Below, piece by piece: positions 12,552-24,500 of a DNA stretch of 64,000 bases. The DNA lies in assembly GCF_029784135.1 (NCBI RefSeq), contig NC_073746.1, positions 66,466,763 through 66,530,762 of the forward strand. Direction: 5' to 3'. A program made the translations under genes and the position numbers. Source of the stretch: Toxorhynchites rutilus septentrionalis. Lineage: Eukaryota > Arthropoda > Insecta > Diptera > Culicidae. The stretch's first letter is position 1. Each line of letters opens with the position of its first letter. The notes beneath the pieces were generated by a model. It did not search any database. It saw only the letters and a list, made by a program, of their open reading frames with translations, and was not told where the DNA came from.

Positions 12552-15500
12552 TGTGATTTACGTCCGGTTGTACATGTTGTTATCTTTTAAGTATGCATGA
12601 TGGCTCCAAAGCCGTACTATGTACGGCTTTGGAGCCATCCGAGTAGCGAAAAGTGTGTACCGCGTACCGGGTATTTAAAAGTTCCACAATATGTTTCCGA
12701 ACGGCTATGGGTTTAGAACCGGCCTTGTAGTGGTCCTTTATCGTTGTATCCATTTTTAATCGTCTCATATTCCAGCTTCTCGATCCATTCCATTGGATTC
12801 CGGATATCGGTGGAAGTTTCTGACCGGTTGTTTCCTGGAGGAGGCAGTTAGTCTCGACAAGGAGAAAACCTTCCCCGTTCGATCCTTCTGTCTTATTTAT
12901 AAATACGATCGCACGGTGACATAATGTTTTCCTTATATAGAACCGGAACGGGAGTATGCCACTCTCAGCGCAAGCTGCGTCTGCGGGGGTAGACGGGAGA
13001 AGACCGGAGGTAGTGCGAATGGCGCGATTGTATGTGCGGTCGAATTTGTCCAGTAGGGTCTGGATACCTGATACCGTGAATTCCAATTCATAGGATCGGC
13101 GGGAGTTTACTATAGCATTACAGACGTTCATCCTCGTTTTCCGATTAGAGTTCGTGTGTCGACCGGCAAGGCATCTAAGTAAGTTGATACGACTTTGGCA
13201 ATCATTTTTGACTCTATCGCAGTGCTGGCTGAAAGACAATTTACGGTCTACGGTGACTCCGAGAATCCGGATTGTTTTTCGTCTTGGGATGATTGTTCCT
13301 TGGATCCGGATCGGGGTGTTACTAATTCTGTGATTTGTATTACATATGTGGGTAAACTCGCTCTTAGAGGGAGATAGTTGGAAGCCCACTGAGGAGGCCC
13401 ACTTCGCCACTCATGAAATGGCTTGGGCGAGCTTCCGTCTAACAAGCTTGATGGAGGCGCCCATTACCATTAGCATCACGTCGTCCGCGTATACGAAAAC
13501 ACGGATGCCCCTTGGTAGGTTCTCGAAAATGCTGTTCATTTTTACCAGGAAAAGTGTCACGGCTAACACGGACCCTTGGGGAACTCCGGTTTCTTCGGCG
13601 AATTCCCTCGATTTTTGATTTCCAACTATTACTCGGAAAGAACGAAGGCTCAGGAAACCCTTCACGAAGTGAAGCATGTGGCCTGCGATGCCCCATCTGT
13701 ACAGCTGCTGCAGAACTGCCGGGGTCTAAGCTCGGTTATATGCTTTGGCAATGTCCAGTGCCGCTAATTCAGTGTGCAGACCCTGGAGGCGCAGCATGTC
13801 AGTGATATGGGACGATAGTCCTCTGGCGAGTGTCCAGTTTTGTTTGGTTTTTTAATCGGGACGACCAAGCTGCTGGACCATTCTCGAGGGAAATCGCGCT
13901 CAGTCCAGATCCGGTTAAAAACCTCCAGCAATTTCGACTTGCCTGTTGCGGTGAGTTCCTCAAGGAGTGGGTAACCAACATCGTCCGGTCCCGCTGATTT
14001 GCCCTTTCCGACGGCCAGCGCCAGGTTAAGTTCGCGGATGTGGAATGGTCGGTTGAGATTCGGGTTTGGGTCTATGTCTGGTATTTTGTATCTCCGTATT
14101 GAGGCTGTCTTGACATCGTTTTTTCTTTTGAAGTCTTCAGAGTAGCCATCCAACGCTGATATAGAATGGAAGTGGTTTCCCAGTGCGTTTGCGACTACGA
14201 GTGGATCAGTGGTAGTCTCGTTCATCACGGACAGGGTGATGCTTTTGCATTTCCTTTTCCCTGAGAGGGCGTTAACTCGTCGCCATAGCTCAGCCGATGT
14301 GCTTTCACTAGACACACCGTCGATGAACTCTCGCCAGCTGTTTGTTTTTGCGTTGCGTATCGTTTTCCTGCATTCGTTCCGAGCTGTCCGATAGAGTTCT
14401 ACCGCCTTCATTTTGTCGGGGTGCCCAACGGGTATTCGTTTTGCCGCCCGTAGAGCCTTCCTCCTTCTTGATTTAACTGCTTCTTTTACATCAGGGGACC
14501 ACCATCGGGTTGCCCTCCTGCCAGGGACTGAGCTGCTTCTCGGTATGGATGTGAGAGCTGCGTTGAACAGACCTTTCGAGAGTTGGTTCATGGTTGTTGG
14601 GCCGGGCTCCCGGATGAGTTGATCCAGGAAGCTTTCGACGTTGGTTTGATAGGCTGTCCAATCCGCTTGGTCATACTGCCACCGTGGTCGCCTGGTGAGC
14701 ACTGAGGGTTTATCATCAGTCCGAATGATTATTGGGTAGTGATCACTCCCCATCGGGTCAGAGTGTGTTCCCCACAATAGGCGGGGAAGAAGATTTCGGC
14801 TAGAAAAGCTTAGGTCTATGGCTGTTTCGATACGACCGTGTACGAAGGTAGGAGACCCGTCATTTAACACTACGAGTTCCACCTCCTCCATGGCTTCTGT
14901 GATGGTAACTTCACGCTGGTTGTGGTTGGGACTTCCCCACGTCTCGTGGTGTCCGTTAAAGTCTCCTAGGGCGAGGATTGAACCGGTGATATTGCGCAGT
15001 GTGTTAATGAGCTCATTTCGTAGGTTGAGGATTCTCGGATTTGGTAAATATAGTGAAATGATAGTCACCGGAAATGGTTGGTGAACTTTCACTGCAATCT
15101 CTGGAAGCTCTGTGCATAGACTCACTTCGGTGAACTGAAACGGTTGACGAATTCCTATTGCGACGGAATGATAAAAATTGGAATGCACGCCTAGGACCCA
15201 TCTGTATCGGCCACCTAGGGATCTGTTAAGTTTGATGGTATCGGCTTTGTGGACTTCCTGGATGGCTAACATAATTGGGCAGTACTTCTGAACAGTGCCA
15301 CAGATTATCAAAATTTATTCACGAATGAAGGAATCAGATTTTTCCCAGTATCGGATGAATTCTCTTCTGTTGAAACTCAACACCATATCTGCCATAATGA
15401 GTATAACACAATAGTCGAGACGCGTGAACTTTGTCTGGTATATTGATCGAAAACAGCATGAATGAATTTCTAAAAGGCTACATTCAGGCACTTTCATTAC

Positions 15501-18500
15501 TGTCAATAAATTTAGGTGATTATCACGTACGTTAAGTTGATCTTCATCGCTTGCAGTGAATTTTTATTGAAAACGTGTCACCCATTGCACATATAAATGA
15601 TGGTGTATGCCATTTCCGTAAGTAGATTTATAAAACGTATTAAGAGTTGTTCTATACATTCCATTGCCGAAGTCGTCATAAACAAAAATTTTGTGTGATG
15701 AATTGCCATCCTTTACCATTAATCGATTGCACTCTCAATTGGTGACGTTGAATTTTATGCTCTGATTTCCACTAACACGCAATGATCTTCATTTTCGGCC
15801 TTACGAATACCATGGAGAAAAGGAAGATGCAAATGAAAAATGAACTTCGTGGCAAGCTGATGTTGATGTTCATTCCACTGGGGTTCATTGATAGTGTTGT
15901 TTCATATTTATCAACTCTCGCTTGAGCAGTAGATTATCATTACAAAGAAGGCAGAAATTCGCCGAATTTGAATGTCGTGAACGTGAATATTTTCAGCACT
16001 GCTTCTGAACCAGAAGTTCAATATCGCAGTAGTTGTTGAAGTAGCCGTTCATGTTCCATTGGATGGCTAGCGTTGAGCCTGTAAGGTGGCTGTTTCTGAG
16101 GTTCCGCTGTGGTACTGGGTCAGGTGACAACAGTGAGTTTGGCGATTGGACGTTCGAGCTTGTTAGGCGAGTTGCGGACCCCGACAGAGCTCCACCGACA
16201 GAAGCAGTCTGATTGAACCCCGCTGTAGGCAGAGGTGAGGGAGCCGCGGAAAGAAGTGTTGATGGTTTTGAAGGTGTTGTGGAATTGCCGGTCTTTGCCT
16301 GTCGCGAGTTGTGTTTCCGTTTATCTACTGTAGCGGTCATTCGCTCCGCAATTCTTGCTGAGCGTCGAAGGGGTTTTTCAGACTTTCGATTATTCGAGAA
16401 AATCCACCGGGCGCCGGGAGGTGGTCCCTAGTTCCGGTTTGTCTATAACTTCCGCATTAGGGGGGCCTCGGCTACCCAGGACTGTGTTCTTCCTGATGTG
16501 TTTCCCGTTGTCCTGCGAGGGATACGGGGGTGTTACCCGCTTGTCCGTCTCGCTTTCATAGGAGCTTCCTGTGTGATACACAATGAAAGAACGACCAATT
16601 TAACGATGTGTTCTCTCAAACATATGACACGTAGGGTGAACGCTTAGTTGTGACGTCATGACAGCGGCGTGAAAGACATCGACACCGCATAAACCTTTGC
16701 TTAGTAATCATTGGCCCTGGACTTCACTTTCATCATCAACGAGCACGAGGTAAGACGTTTCTCCGTTAGAATAGATACGCTGGGTGATTCCCAAAGAAAG
16801 ATATATTTATGAAACACACATTGGCGATCCTGCCAGGAGTTGCTTAATAAAGCAACATTTAAAATCCTGGAACCTGATAATTTATTGTCAAGGTTTCAAT
16901 AAATAAAAAAATTGTGAAAAGGGAATCACCCAGCTATTCGAAGAATTTAGTTTATGTCAATTCCTTTCAACGTAAAACTAAAAGTGTTGAAGCGGAACGG
17001 GATGTCCGCGATCAGACAGACAGGTTTCAGCGGAACGGGATGTCCGCAGTGATTTGGCCGAATGGAGTGTGTAGAGTAGTGGCGGAACGGGATGTCCGCA
17101 GATTTGCATTGTGATGAAAATTCAAAAGGAGTGTCCTCAGTATTTTGGCGGAACGGGATGTTCGCAAATTGCTCGTAGTGCAAAAAACTCTGTGTTTGAG
17201 CGGAACGGGATGTCCGCAGAGTAAAATGCCCAAAATTCAAACAGACTCAAATGTCGTTGCGACTATCCTTCTAGCGTTACAGAACGCCCATATTGGATCA
17301 ATGTTCCGCAGTGTCTAAGAATACTTAGTCTAGATCTCACAGATTCATTTAGTCAAGAACTACCACATGATAAACTGTGCCAGTACAATTCCTTGCGACA
17401 TGCTCCCGTATGTTAGTGGCAGTTATATTGCCTTTTCTTTGTGCGGTGTTCATCCCTAAATGTGAGACGATCAACGGAGAAGATATTGTATATTTGCCTT
17501 TACTTGAAATGTGCAAGATAACACTGAAACCATGTCGATTGTTGAATAACACGAGTTATTAAACCGAGTATCTAAAAAATATAACGAAACGTTGCATCCC
17601 TCCAAGTGTAAAAAAGTTTGGGAAGTGATGAAATTCAACGCAACATGATCTGTGGATTGCATTGCAAGGATCCACTGTACACCGATTACGAGCATCGTCA
17701 GATTCATTAACTCGTCGCCTGGGGAAAAGCAATTCAATATGTTCACCATTGCTATTTTTCGTCGTTGATTGGCACAATGCGAACAAATATTCTGCGTTAA
17801 CGATCTTTGGCTAGCACAGTTCACGCAACATTTTTCATCGTTGCAATGATTTGGTTCGCCACCTGCACCTACGTGTGGCACATGAACTTCAAGGCGACCA
17901 AAAAATCCATTATCGAATCACTAAGGAATAATCGTATATCCTTTCAATTGTGTGGTTCTTGCCTCTGGTTCTGAGTGAAGGAAATCACGTAGTTGAGACT
18001 TGTTTCGTGGATTATGCAAATCGTCCCATAAGAGGGTTTCTTCCAGATCCTTAGAGATCTTTAGATAAACATGCAATATTATTGGCGAATACTTTTTGTG
18101 TACGAGTATTGTTGACGATAATTAAGTTGAAAATTTCCTGCGAAAATCTTTCGGATGGGAATCTGTTCCATGTTTACATTCTTGTTCCTCGAGGCAACAA
18201 TTTTCTGGTTTTTTGGGAAGGGGAATCGACAGCAGCATTTTTCGATATTGCTCCCAATGCAAGTACAACATTGCAAAGGTGGGTACCCGATGCAACATCA
18301 GTGTGTGGAAAATCAAGTTAGCATGAATAGAGGATTGTTTGGTCGCACGTTGAAGGTTATTTTCTGAAATATTGCGTATTTATCAATCAAGTTAGTTGTA
18401 CAAACGAAAAGATTACTATTATCAGCGTGTACAATTCTGCGCTTTTTTTTTGAGAAGAGGGAAGATGTGTGATACACAATGAAAGAACGACCAATTTAAC

Positions 18501-21500
18501 GATGTGTTCTTTCAAACATATGACACGTAGGGTGAACGCTTAGTTGTGACGTCATGACAGCGGCGTGAAAGACATCGACACCGCATAAACCTTTGCTTAG
18601 TAATCATTGGCCCTGGACTTCACTTTCATCATCAACGAGCACGAGGTAAGACGTTTCTCTGTTAGAATAGATACGCTGGGTGATTCCCAAAGAAAGATAT
18701 ATTTATGAAACACACACTTCCCTCGCTGTCCTGCGAGGAATACGGGTGTGATACCCGCTTGTCCGTCTCGCTTTCTATGGCTCGCCATATATTGTGGCTT
18801 GTCGAACGAGTTGCGGACCCCGACAGAGCTCCACCGATGGAAGCAGTCCAGGAAGACCCCGCTACCGGCAGAGGTGAGGGAGCCGCGGAGAAAGTTGAAA
18901 GTACTCGTGAAGGTCCAGGAACTGGTGTTGTGTAGTTTCCGATAGTTGCCCTCCATTGGTCGTACTTTTTGGCATCAACTGTTGCGTCTGGTGGCATGGT
19001 ATTCCACCCCGTAATTCTCGCAGATCGTCGGAGGGGTGGTTTGGTTTCTGTGACATCTGCGCTAGGAGCGCTCCGGCTGACCGGGACTACGTATCTCTTA
19101 TTTTGTCCCACGTTGTCCTGCGAGGAATACGGGAGTGGGACCCGCTTGTCCGTCTCGCTTCCGATCTGTTTATTGAAGCTTCCCTCGTTGTCCTGCGAGG
19201 AATACGGGATTGAGACCCGCTTGTCCGTCTCGCTTTCGATTTGTATATTCATGCTTCCCTCGCTGTCCTGCGAGGAATACGGGAGTAAAACCCGCTTGTC
19301 CGTCTCGCTTGTTTACATTGGGTGTCGAGGGTTGTCTGTCAGTTCCGGTCCTCCAAAGACTTCCGCACTGGCAGGGCCTCGGCTACCCAAGGTTGTGTTG
19401 TCAGTGGTGAAATGGGAGTTCGTTTCGTCGGTTTGGGTGTGTGCATTGTCCTCTCTGTGCTTTCGAGTGTGGCTTTTCGCTTTGTTACGTGTGAGGACCA
19501 TTGATGATTGCTCAATTGTGGTCTATTGTCTTTCTATTGACTGGAGAGGACATTCCTACTGCAAGTTACGGCAAAATCTCCATATGTTCCCGTGTTTCAT
19601 CGTCTTCTGGATCATCAGAAGAGACGTTGAAGTCCATGCTGAAATCTCTGACTGATTGAGAGTTTTCTGCCTCTTCGTCAGAGATTTGTATGGCCTGGTC
19701 GGCTGTAGGCGATGTGCATTTCTTGTACTTTTTGGGGGCGGGTTTGTTGATCGATGAATTGTTTTGTGTGGTACCATTATTGCAAGAAGCGAGCTCTGGA
19801 GGTCTTTCCGCATTGGAATTTTCGTCGGTCCGACGTCCTTCCTTGCCACGCTTCTGCGAGTTTGATCGTTGAGAAGATCGGGATCGTGATCTGCGGTTGG
19901 ATGTTATCAGGTTACTAGTGATGTTGCTGGTCGAGGTTTTTTCAATTGAAACAAATTCCTTTTTGGATTCTTTCGTCGTTGGTGTACTCTGGTTTTTCGA
20001 GGCAGTTATGATTTTAGGGGTTGAAGTACGTGTATTGGTGGCGTTTAGGACGGCCTCCAACTCAGCAATCCGCGCATCCTTCTCGGCGATTAGTTTGAAT
20101 TTTGCTTTCATTGCCGTTATGAGGGCATCCATTTTCTTATCGCGTTTCGTAGCTTCCTGTTGGAGGAGTTGAATTTGTTGGTCCTTCTTCATAGTAATTC
20201 GGAAAGTAATCGTTCAAATTTAGTGTTGAGTTCTGCAAAGCGAGCATCGTTGCTTTCGGTGACTACGGCAGCAGTTGTCTTAGTTCGGTGGGACGAGTCG
20301 TACATTCTTCTAGCGGCTGGGTAGCCGATTCTCTGGTCTACCATGATGTGCTGAATTTCGAACTCTTTCATGTAAACTGGACATTTCCTGCTACTTACCG
20401 CGTGTGAGTTGCTTGAGCAGTGTTTACAGTAGGGATTAGCTTTGCATGGGGTCTCTGGAGTAATTGGGTGATTACCACAGCATATGCCACATACTGGGAT
20501 TTCGGAGGGACAACGCTTCCGAGGGTGACCGTAATCATAGCAACCGTAGCACAACATTGGTGTTGGATAGTATGGCCGGGATCGAACTCTGATCCAACCA
20601 AAATTGATGGTTTGCGGTACCACGGTTCCACTAATAGTCAGGATCAAAGTGGGTGTAGGTACTACCATGTCGCCTTCTTTTTTGGTGATTCTTCGGACGT
20701 CTTTAACTCTTTGATCTTGTAGCTCTTCCGTCTTATAGCTAGTGGTTTCCGGGCAGTAGACGACACATCTACATTGGTTCAGTGGTCATTTATTTTTATT
20801 TCCGTTCCATAAATAAGTTTGGTCATTGTTTTGATGGTATCGATAAGCTTTTGATTCCACATTTTTATGATGTAGGAAGCCCCTCTATTTTCGGGCCTCG
20901 CGTAAACAATTTTGGTGCGCAAGAATGTCTCTACTGATTTGCGTATCTCGAAAGGTCCTTTAGGGAATGCTTTTGACACACCCTCCAGTCGCAGTATTTG
21001 CAATTCACCGTAATCGCCATTGGAATCACCATATTCGGGAAAGGTACATCCCGTATATGACCCTTCAAATTTGCTTGTCGGGCCGGAATCCCCAGAATCC
21101 TCATGAGGATTGAGGGGGGGGGAAAACCCCCCGTTGCCATGTTGGACGGCTACCGTTGGGTTTTGTTTTTCTGCCGACCCTCGATATAAAAGGGTAAAAT
21201 ACTCGCGAAAGAAAGTCCGATTATAATTCGAAAGACTTTACTTTTTATTCACTTAATTCTTTCGGTGTTCTAAATTCAAATTTATATCAATTAGTTGAAC
21301 TGATGAAAACGCACCTTAAAGGCGCGTGTCAACTGAACTGGCAACACGGGTTTGGATCAGATGTATGAGTAGTAAATATAAACAAGAGTTATGGCGTATG
21401 TTCACTGTGTGTTTTCTTTCACCCACCGACAATATATTCGGGATAAAATCACTATCCCCCGCGCGTGATAACAGTTTATTTACCGGTTAGGAGATGTAGT

Positions 21501-24500
21501 TCCAATCCGGTAATACCTTCCCGGTAAGTTTTTAACGAAATAACACGGAAGCACCTGATATTAACCGGAGTAAATCGCACCGATAGAGAAAGCGTATTGT
21601 CGCAACGAATGCATCCAAGACGAGTGACGAACTATTTTGACGTTTGTTTGCGTCAAGGCAATGTTGCCACTTTTGCATATATCGAATCGGTTTGAATCTC
21701 GGACGGATGGTAAAATGCAGAAGTCGATTTCGCTCGGGTTGCAGAATGCAAAAGTTGATAACAACATTTTAAAACACTTTCGCTCACACTAATTTTTCAT
21801 ATAATATTTCTTCACTATTTGCAAACAGTAAACAGTAAAATAGTAAACAGTAAAAATATAAAAATAATGATTGCGATGTTTGCTCATTGTTCTTGTGCGC
21901 GTCGTGTTGTTCTTGTGAGGGAAATGATTCAATTATTTTCAACTGATTCTACGAAACTAATATTCTTTCCATCCCATTATTTTGAGTTATTTGGAAAATG
22001 TGAATGCATTCTGAAATAATATCCCATGTGATAAACAAGCGGATTGAATAATGTAATTCCTTAGTCTTACGTCGAAAATGCGTTCGTGTCCTAGGCACAA
22101 CCCTTCGCAATTTTTTGCATCTATGGATTTATACCAGTGATTTTCAACCGGTGGGTTATTCCCCCTTAGTGGGGAATTTGGTCATTCAAAGGGGGGAATT
22201 GTGCAAGGGAATATTGCACATTAGTTCGCTTTGAAGATGACAATGATTAGCAAAAAATACCACAAAAAATTCATTGGATACGATAAAATTTGCGATCCTC
22301 GGCAAATCTGAAATGTAATGTTCAATTGAACAACTTTTCAACACAACAAGTTAAACTTGAAACATTTAAAATGAAGGGTCAAAGCACATTTGTCGCAACG
22401 TGACGCATAGCGCGGCATTCTGGTCCCATCTTTATCCTGATATGCGGAATTTATGTGATCCTGGATTTCCTACAATGCTGCTTATGGGAACAAAACACCG
22501 TAACAGAGTGGATATCGAAGACATGAGGGGTGCTTTTCGACAACGTTTTCAAGAATTATGATTTTGGTGGAAATCGTTCAGGCGCAGGTGCCATACTGAC
22601 TTGCCAAGCTTTATATACCTTTTTTGTAATCAGATACAAGTATAACATCAAATTTGTTGCGAATATATCTTGAAAACCGTTTGTATTTTTACATTACTTT
22701 ATTGATATGCTACAGACTTTCTTACAAAATACTGATAGGGGTGAAGCACTGGGATTAATTTTCGTGAAGGAGCAAAAAAGGTTGAAAACCACTGATTTAT
22801 ACGGATTTTTCTTTTTTTTTTTACAATACATCGAACAAACAGTCATAGTCCGCGTAAATAATTAAACTTGCAAAATAACGTTTTGTGCAGTATGGCTTAT
22901 GCTTGAAGTCTTAAAGTAATCTTCGTGTAAGATTTCCAAAAATGTTATATGTCACCCTACACACCCCGAATAATCAATCTAATTCCCATCACAATAAACA
23001 TAAAATGAAGTAAAAATGCAAAATTAATAGAATTTGGTTCCTCTTACACCCAAGTAACTAGGCCTGTAAAAATAAGCGGATTTAAAAAAACTCGAACAGA
23101 ACAATAACGAAATGAACAATAAGTTATTGAGAAGAACGAAGCGAAATTACTATCTCGCCAACTCAATACAATTTTCGACCTTTTTTTCCTGGCCCTCAGT
23201 GTTTCTCAATTCACAGCTTAAAACCTTGCGTGCTTTTTTCTATAACTGCTACGACCCTCGAGCAATGTATCAACAGAAGTTAATTTTATTTCAACCGTAC
23301 ACTGAGTTATTATTACATATGATTGCCGACAAGCGCATTTTGTATTCCCCACAGATAGCAAAAAGTGTGCCATCCGAACATCCAAGCGCTTAATCACCAA
23401 CTTCGCTATCATCTTCAATCTCACGTCAGACTGAGCCAGGCAATTTTGCTAGCCGCGCACTCGAGTGTTAATTAGCGAAAATTGATCACAATTTTTCATT
23501 CACAAACCAAACGAGCTCAGCTGCAGAGAGCTGCCTCATGGAGGTGACAATTTGCCACTGAGCTCTAACCCCTCGCTGTGCACATATAAAGTAGTACCCC
23601 AACGCCATGATTCACCAACATTCGCGTGAATGGGGCTGAACGAGGGCTAATCAATACGTTGTTAATTTCTTTTGGAACACGAGCGAGCCTTTTGTGGGTG
23701 GAGCGGGTTGCAAAAATAGATTTCCATATCCACAGCGTCGGTTGTTTTGGGTAAAAATAGATGATAACAGATGGTAAAAATAGATGATAACATTGAATTT
23801 TCTCCCACGCCATACCACCGACAACCGACATGCCTGAAATATGCGACCGGTTTCCACATGTTACGTCTCTGACAGGTTGTAGAGGGAAATTAATCTCTAT
23901 TTTTAGAATACTGTTGGCGAATTTGTCACATAAGTGATTGTTATCTCTTTAGATTATCGATGGGTTTGCTGACATTATCGCATCAATTGATCAAATAATG
24001 GGTTTACAATTTAATAGATATTCGGAATGTATATATGTTGTACATCTGCGAACTTTAACAGAAAGACGGTTAAGTTCATGGAATTTAGAACAATCTCCAC
24101 GGATTTCTTTTGACGTAGGATAACATCTTTGGGGAGCATATTGAGGGTACTTATCGTAAAAGCAAATATCGGTCTCGCCAAATTTTATAATTAACTCTTT
24201 AGTAGAATTTTTTAGCATCAGTCATGCGCGATTTTGTTGTAATTTACCACATAGATTCTAATTTTCATATTAAGTCCCAGCCTCGGCATATGGCGTTGGC
24301 TGATCGCTGTTTAGAGTGAAAGATAAAAACAAAAGTCTCTAAGTCAAATAATTTATACCTCTATACATGCTTTTTACCTTTGTTATTTTCGGAGACGAAT
24401 GAAAATTGTTGGTTTATCATTTCGGATATTATTTGCGAATACGTTGAAATTTCATAAATAACTCTTTAGTAAATTGTTCCGGGGACCCTGAAAAGGTTCC

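Larger units (their letters stand above)
16570..18716 (+). mobile_element. Young non-autonomous LTR retrotransposon
   Basis: 2147 bp. Two 251-bp direct LTRs (16570-16820, 18466-18716), starting TGTGTG and ending CACACA, differ at two positions by eye (C/T in GTGTTCTYTCAAAC and in CGTTTCTCYGTTAG). A 5-bp target duplication CTTCC lies at 16565-16569 and 18717-18721. A primer binding site follows the 5' LTR and a purine tract precedes the 3' LTR. The 1645-bp interior has no gag, protease, RT or integrase, so it would need proteins in trans. It lies antisense inside the LINE and is younger than it. The two LTR differences indicate a recent insertion. Confidence 0.95.
16002..19501 (-). pseudogene. 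LINE ORF2 N-terminal repeat region, split by LTR element
   Basis: From ATG 19501 ([19 protein letters not shown]) the frame runs through [17 protein letters not shown], one TAA stop, then five copies of an [16 protein letters not shown] motif and two copies of a larger module. The module ends with [23 protein letters not shown] and a Ser/Thr-rich tail. The LTR element sits inside the array. When it and one copy of its 5-bp duplication are skipped, the frame continues from SQDSEGS to [11 protein letters not shown] frame break follows PVDFLE near 16390. The last part reads [20 protein letters not shown], the start of the endonuclease. The region is probably disordered and its function is unknown. 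Confidence 0.7.
12056..21200 (-). mobile_element. I-clade LINE (MosquI-like), about 6.3 kb, split by two nested elements
   Basis: Minus-strand non-LTR retrotransposon. From its 5' end: a short leader, a gag-like ORF1 with CCHC knuckles (21140-20189), a coiled-coil ORF (20192-19566), a long disordered repeat-bearing N-terminal part of ORF2 (19501-16002), an endonuclease, a reverse transcriptase and the start of an RNase H. The 3' end reads GCCTTTGGCTGAAAATCTC and then TTTAATAAAG before an A-rich tail near 12056, a typical mosquito LINE terminus. Removing the hAT (15293-16001) and LTR element (16570-18716) restores continuity on both sides. Frameshifts, an RT deletion and stops make it inactive. 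A target duplication was not found. Assignment to the I clade rests on the endonuclease start ([10 protein letters not shown]), the YADD box and the RNase H trace. Confidence 0.85.

Noticed and set aside
13512..13805. Plus-strand ORFs over 12.2-15.1 kb and 18.9-19.7 kb
   Set aside because: They are antisense shadows of the minus-strand LINE frames, which show real protein motifs.
16992..17217. CRISPR-like array
   Set aside because: Regular repeats with unique spacers, but only 18-base units, unequal spacers, a eukaryotic retrotransposon context and no cas genes.
12040..21230. Target site duplication for the I-clade LINE
   Set aside because: AT-rich words near both ends (AATTATAT, AATTATAA) are similar but not a clear duplication.
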